Shown: positions 32,484 through 33,927 of the stretch, piece by piece
Position numbering within the stretch: position 1 is the stretch's first letter
How the letters are laid out: the number at the start of each line of letters is the position of its first letter
Program-made: the position numbers and the translations under genes
Notes under the pieces: model-generated
Databases searched by the model: none
Told to the model about the DNA's origin: nothing
The model's input: only the letters and a program-made list of their open reading frames with translations
Source: Chloromonas sp. AAM2
Taxonomy: Eukaryota; Chlorophyta; Chlorophyceae; Chlamydomonadales; Chlamydomonadaceae
Assembly: GCA_004335635.1 (NCBI GenBank)
Contig: QAXH01001414.1
Span: forward strand, 1,681 to 35,607
DNA length: 33,927 nucleotides
Direction: 5' to 3'

Positions 32484-33320
32484 CTGCTGCAGGCTGTGCA
32501 AGGTCTAGGCACGACCTTAGTTGATTAGCTGCTTTCCTTTTGTTTGGGTGACATGGCCTGAAACCAGCTAGAAATCAGCGTTACATGTTGCTAGCACTGT
32601 TGGGCCTTGCGCCCTGAAGCTATTTTACACTCATCTTATTGCCTTCCAGGGCCTGGCAGAGCGCGGACGGGTGGCAGTTGAGTGTTGGGCCTGCGGACTC
32701 ATGAATTGCTTTCCTCACGACTTTTCGCGGAAGTGGCAGCTGGGTGCACCGCCTGCATGAGAGAGACTGTTGCTGTCTAGCTGGTGTGCTTTGAAGAAAG
32801 GGAGGGGCAGCAAATTGCAATATTGATGGCGTTTGATTGCGGTTGGTTTGATTGCGATTTGTTTGCGTGCATTCATCCGTCTAAGCCGGTGATTCCTGGC
32901 TGCCTGGCCCCTAGGAAGATTCTTCATCATTTGTTGGCGCTGCATGTGTGTACCTTTCGCACTCTGTTTCTATGTTGTCTGCCCGGACAGGCATGGGCTT
33001 CCCTTGGCTGCGGCGCACAGCGCAGCGGTGCAGACAGGGATGGACCAGCCGACTTTCGTTTGCCTTGCAACTTGATAGCATTTTCAAGCTGGACTGGCAC
33101 GGCGCTTCTCGAGTGCTGTACGTGTATGTGTAGTTACACGAGGAAAGCTGTCAGATGACACGGCACGGGATGGGCAACGCCCTGGCCTACCGTCGGCAAC
33201 AAAGCATGCTGTAAATTCGCCAACCTGGTGACGATATTATGTCTGATTCGCAGGACCTCACTCAATTGATAATTAATACGTTGTCGCAGCCTGTCACTTG
33301 CTTTGACAGCCAACCAAGAG

Positions 33321-33369
33321 CTGCAATACCCGGGCGAGCGACAACCCTGCAATACCCGGGCGAGCGACA
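33321..33369. repeat. 23-bp direct repeat, two copies
   Basis: A segment with CAATACCCGGGCGAGCGACA is present at 33321-33343 and 33347-33369, a 26-bp period. Confidence 0.85.
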
Positions 33370-33589
33370 GTGCTATCTACCGCCTGAGCCTTCTGAAAGC
33401 CTAACGTGCCCGTTTATGGTTGAAGTTGGCAGTTGGCAAACAAAGACAGCTACTGAAATTTTAATCCCTGATTTGACGAGCAGCCGCAACAACGGCACAG
33501 ATATGGCACATATGGCACATATGGTTCAACCTTCGAACCTTCACGTGTGGTAGTTCTTACGAACCAGAGCGAGACACACACAAAAAGAA

Positions 33590-33612
33590 GTTTGCCAGTT
33601 CTGGGACAGTTC
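33590..33612 (+). repeat. Dispersed motif copy
   Basis: GTTTGCCAGTTCTGGGACA plus GTTC, preceded by CAAAAAGAA. A weaker CCAATTCTGGGACA lies at about 33698-33711 and an inverted CTGTCCCAGAA at about 33801-33811. Confidence 0.85.
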
Positions 33613-33902
33613 TTGCGTCTGATACTCGAACGACCTGTGGATCCGCCTGTCCCAAACGATTTGACACCTGTGGGTGAGATTGTTTTGCAATGAGCCAATT
33701 CTGGGACACATGTGGTTGTGATGGGGTTGGATCCTGGCGATGGACAGCTCTCATCAAGCCATGTGTCTTCTGACACTGTACTTCCTATTTCCTGCTTTGC
33801 TGTCCCAGAAGTGGCAGTGCAACACACTGCAACAACCGCACGCACCACAGGATACGCAATCACACTTAACAACACCACAAAAAAAAAAGAAAAAAAAAAG
33901 AA

Positions 33903-33925
33903 GTTTGCCAGTTCTGGGACAGTTC
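33903..33925 (+). repeat. Dispersed motif copy at the window end
   Basis: Same 23-mer as at 33590, preceded by a long A-rich tract (33878-33902). It may continue beyond the window. Confidence 0.85.
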
Positions 33926-33927
33926 TT

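Larger units (their letters stand above)
32312..33927. other. 3' region of the oxidase gene and repeat-bearing end of the window
   Basis: No gene is convincing. TGTAA at 32479-32483 is a good poly(A) candidate 168 nt after the stop codon. Farther on are a two-copy direct repeat (33321-33369), a short CATATGG microsatellite (about 33502-33524) and two copies of the dispersed motif near the window end. Confidence 0.45.

Noticed and set aside
1..33927. tRNA, rRNA or other structured RNA genes
   Set aside because: Both strands were read for tRNA-like boxes and rRNA blocks and none was convincing. A covariance-model scan could still find small RNAs.

Overview
The window looks like nuclear DNA of a green alga, most likely chlorophycean or volvocalean. 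The evidence is intron density (4 to 17 short exons per gene, GT-AG introns mostly 60-350 nt), Gln/Ala-rich low-complexity tails, candidate TGTAA poly(A) signals, a plant-type SEX4 glucan phosphatase with a transit-like leader, and many short tandem and dispersed repeats. A Haematococcus-like genome is my guess from overall style, not something I can prove. All gene models were built by hand from splice sites, reading phase and family resemblance. There are no transcript data behind them.

Layout. (1) 34-1868, plus: 3' part of a Q/A/P-rich gene that starts before the window. (2) 3038-3800, minus: four-exon gene for an unrecognised 188-residue protein ending in an acidic tail. (3) 3801-6808: no convincing gene; tandem repeats and a hairpin. 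(4) 6809-9516, plus: six-exon gene for a 663-residue homologue of the T4-type prohead (capsid maturation) serine protease, with a possible N-myristoylation signal and a 490-residue low-complexity C-terminal extension. (5) 9517-13518: long 3' region, an interrupted palindromic element, one doubtful 92-codon ORF and a repeat cluster. (6) 13519-17171, minus: SEX4-type starch/glucan phosphatase (plastid-targeted leader, DSP domain, CBM48), 397 residues in 10 exons. (7) 18730-26983, plus, divergent from SEX4 across 1.56 kb: a 17-exon, 787-residue protein with an N-terminal TIR domain carrying the NADase-type W-x3-E motif, a SAM-like domain, a Ser-rich linker and a C-terminal right-handed beta-helix interrupted by a long acidic tract. 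(8) 28181-32311, plus: secreted ascorbate-oxidase/laccase-like multicopper oxidase, 709 residues in 9 exons, with Gln where the type-1 copper axial Met/Leu normally sits. (9) 32312-33927: 3' region and dispersed repeats.

The genes do not form an obvious pathway, and in a nuclear genome neighbours need not be linked. The strongest candidates for new biology are the TIR-SAM-beta-helix protein, which could be an algal NAD-cleaving or signalling receptor, and the intron-bearing phage-type prohead protease, which was either captured from a virus long ago or belongs to a little-known eukaryotic family. Three successive beta-helix exons also end in triplicated tandem repeats that each span the 5' splice site.
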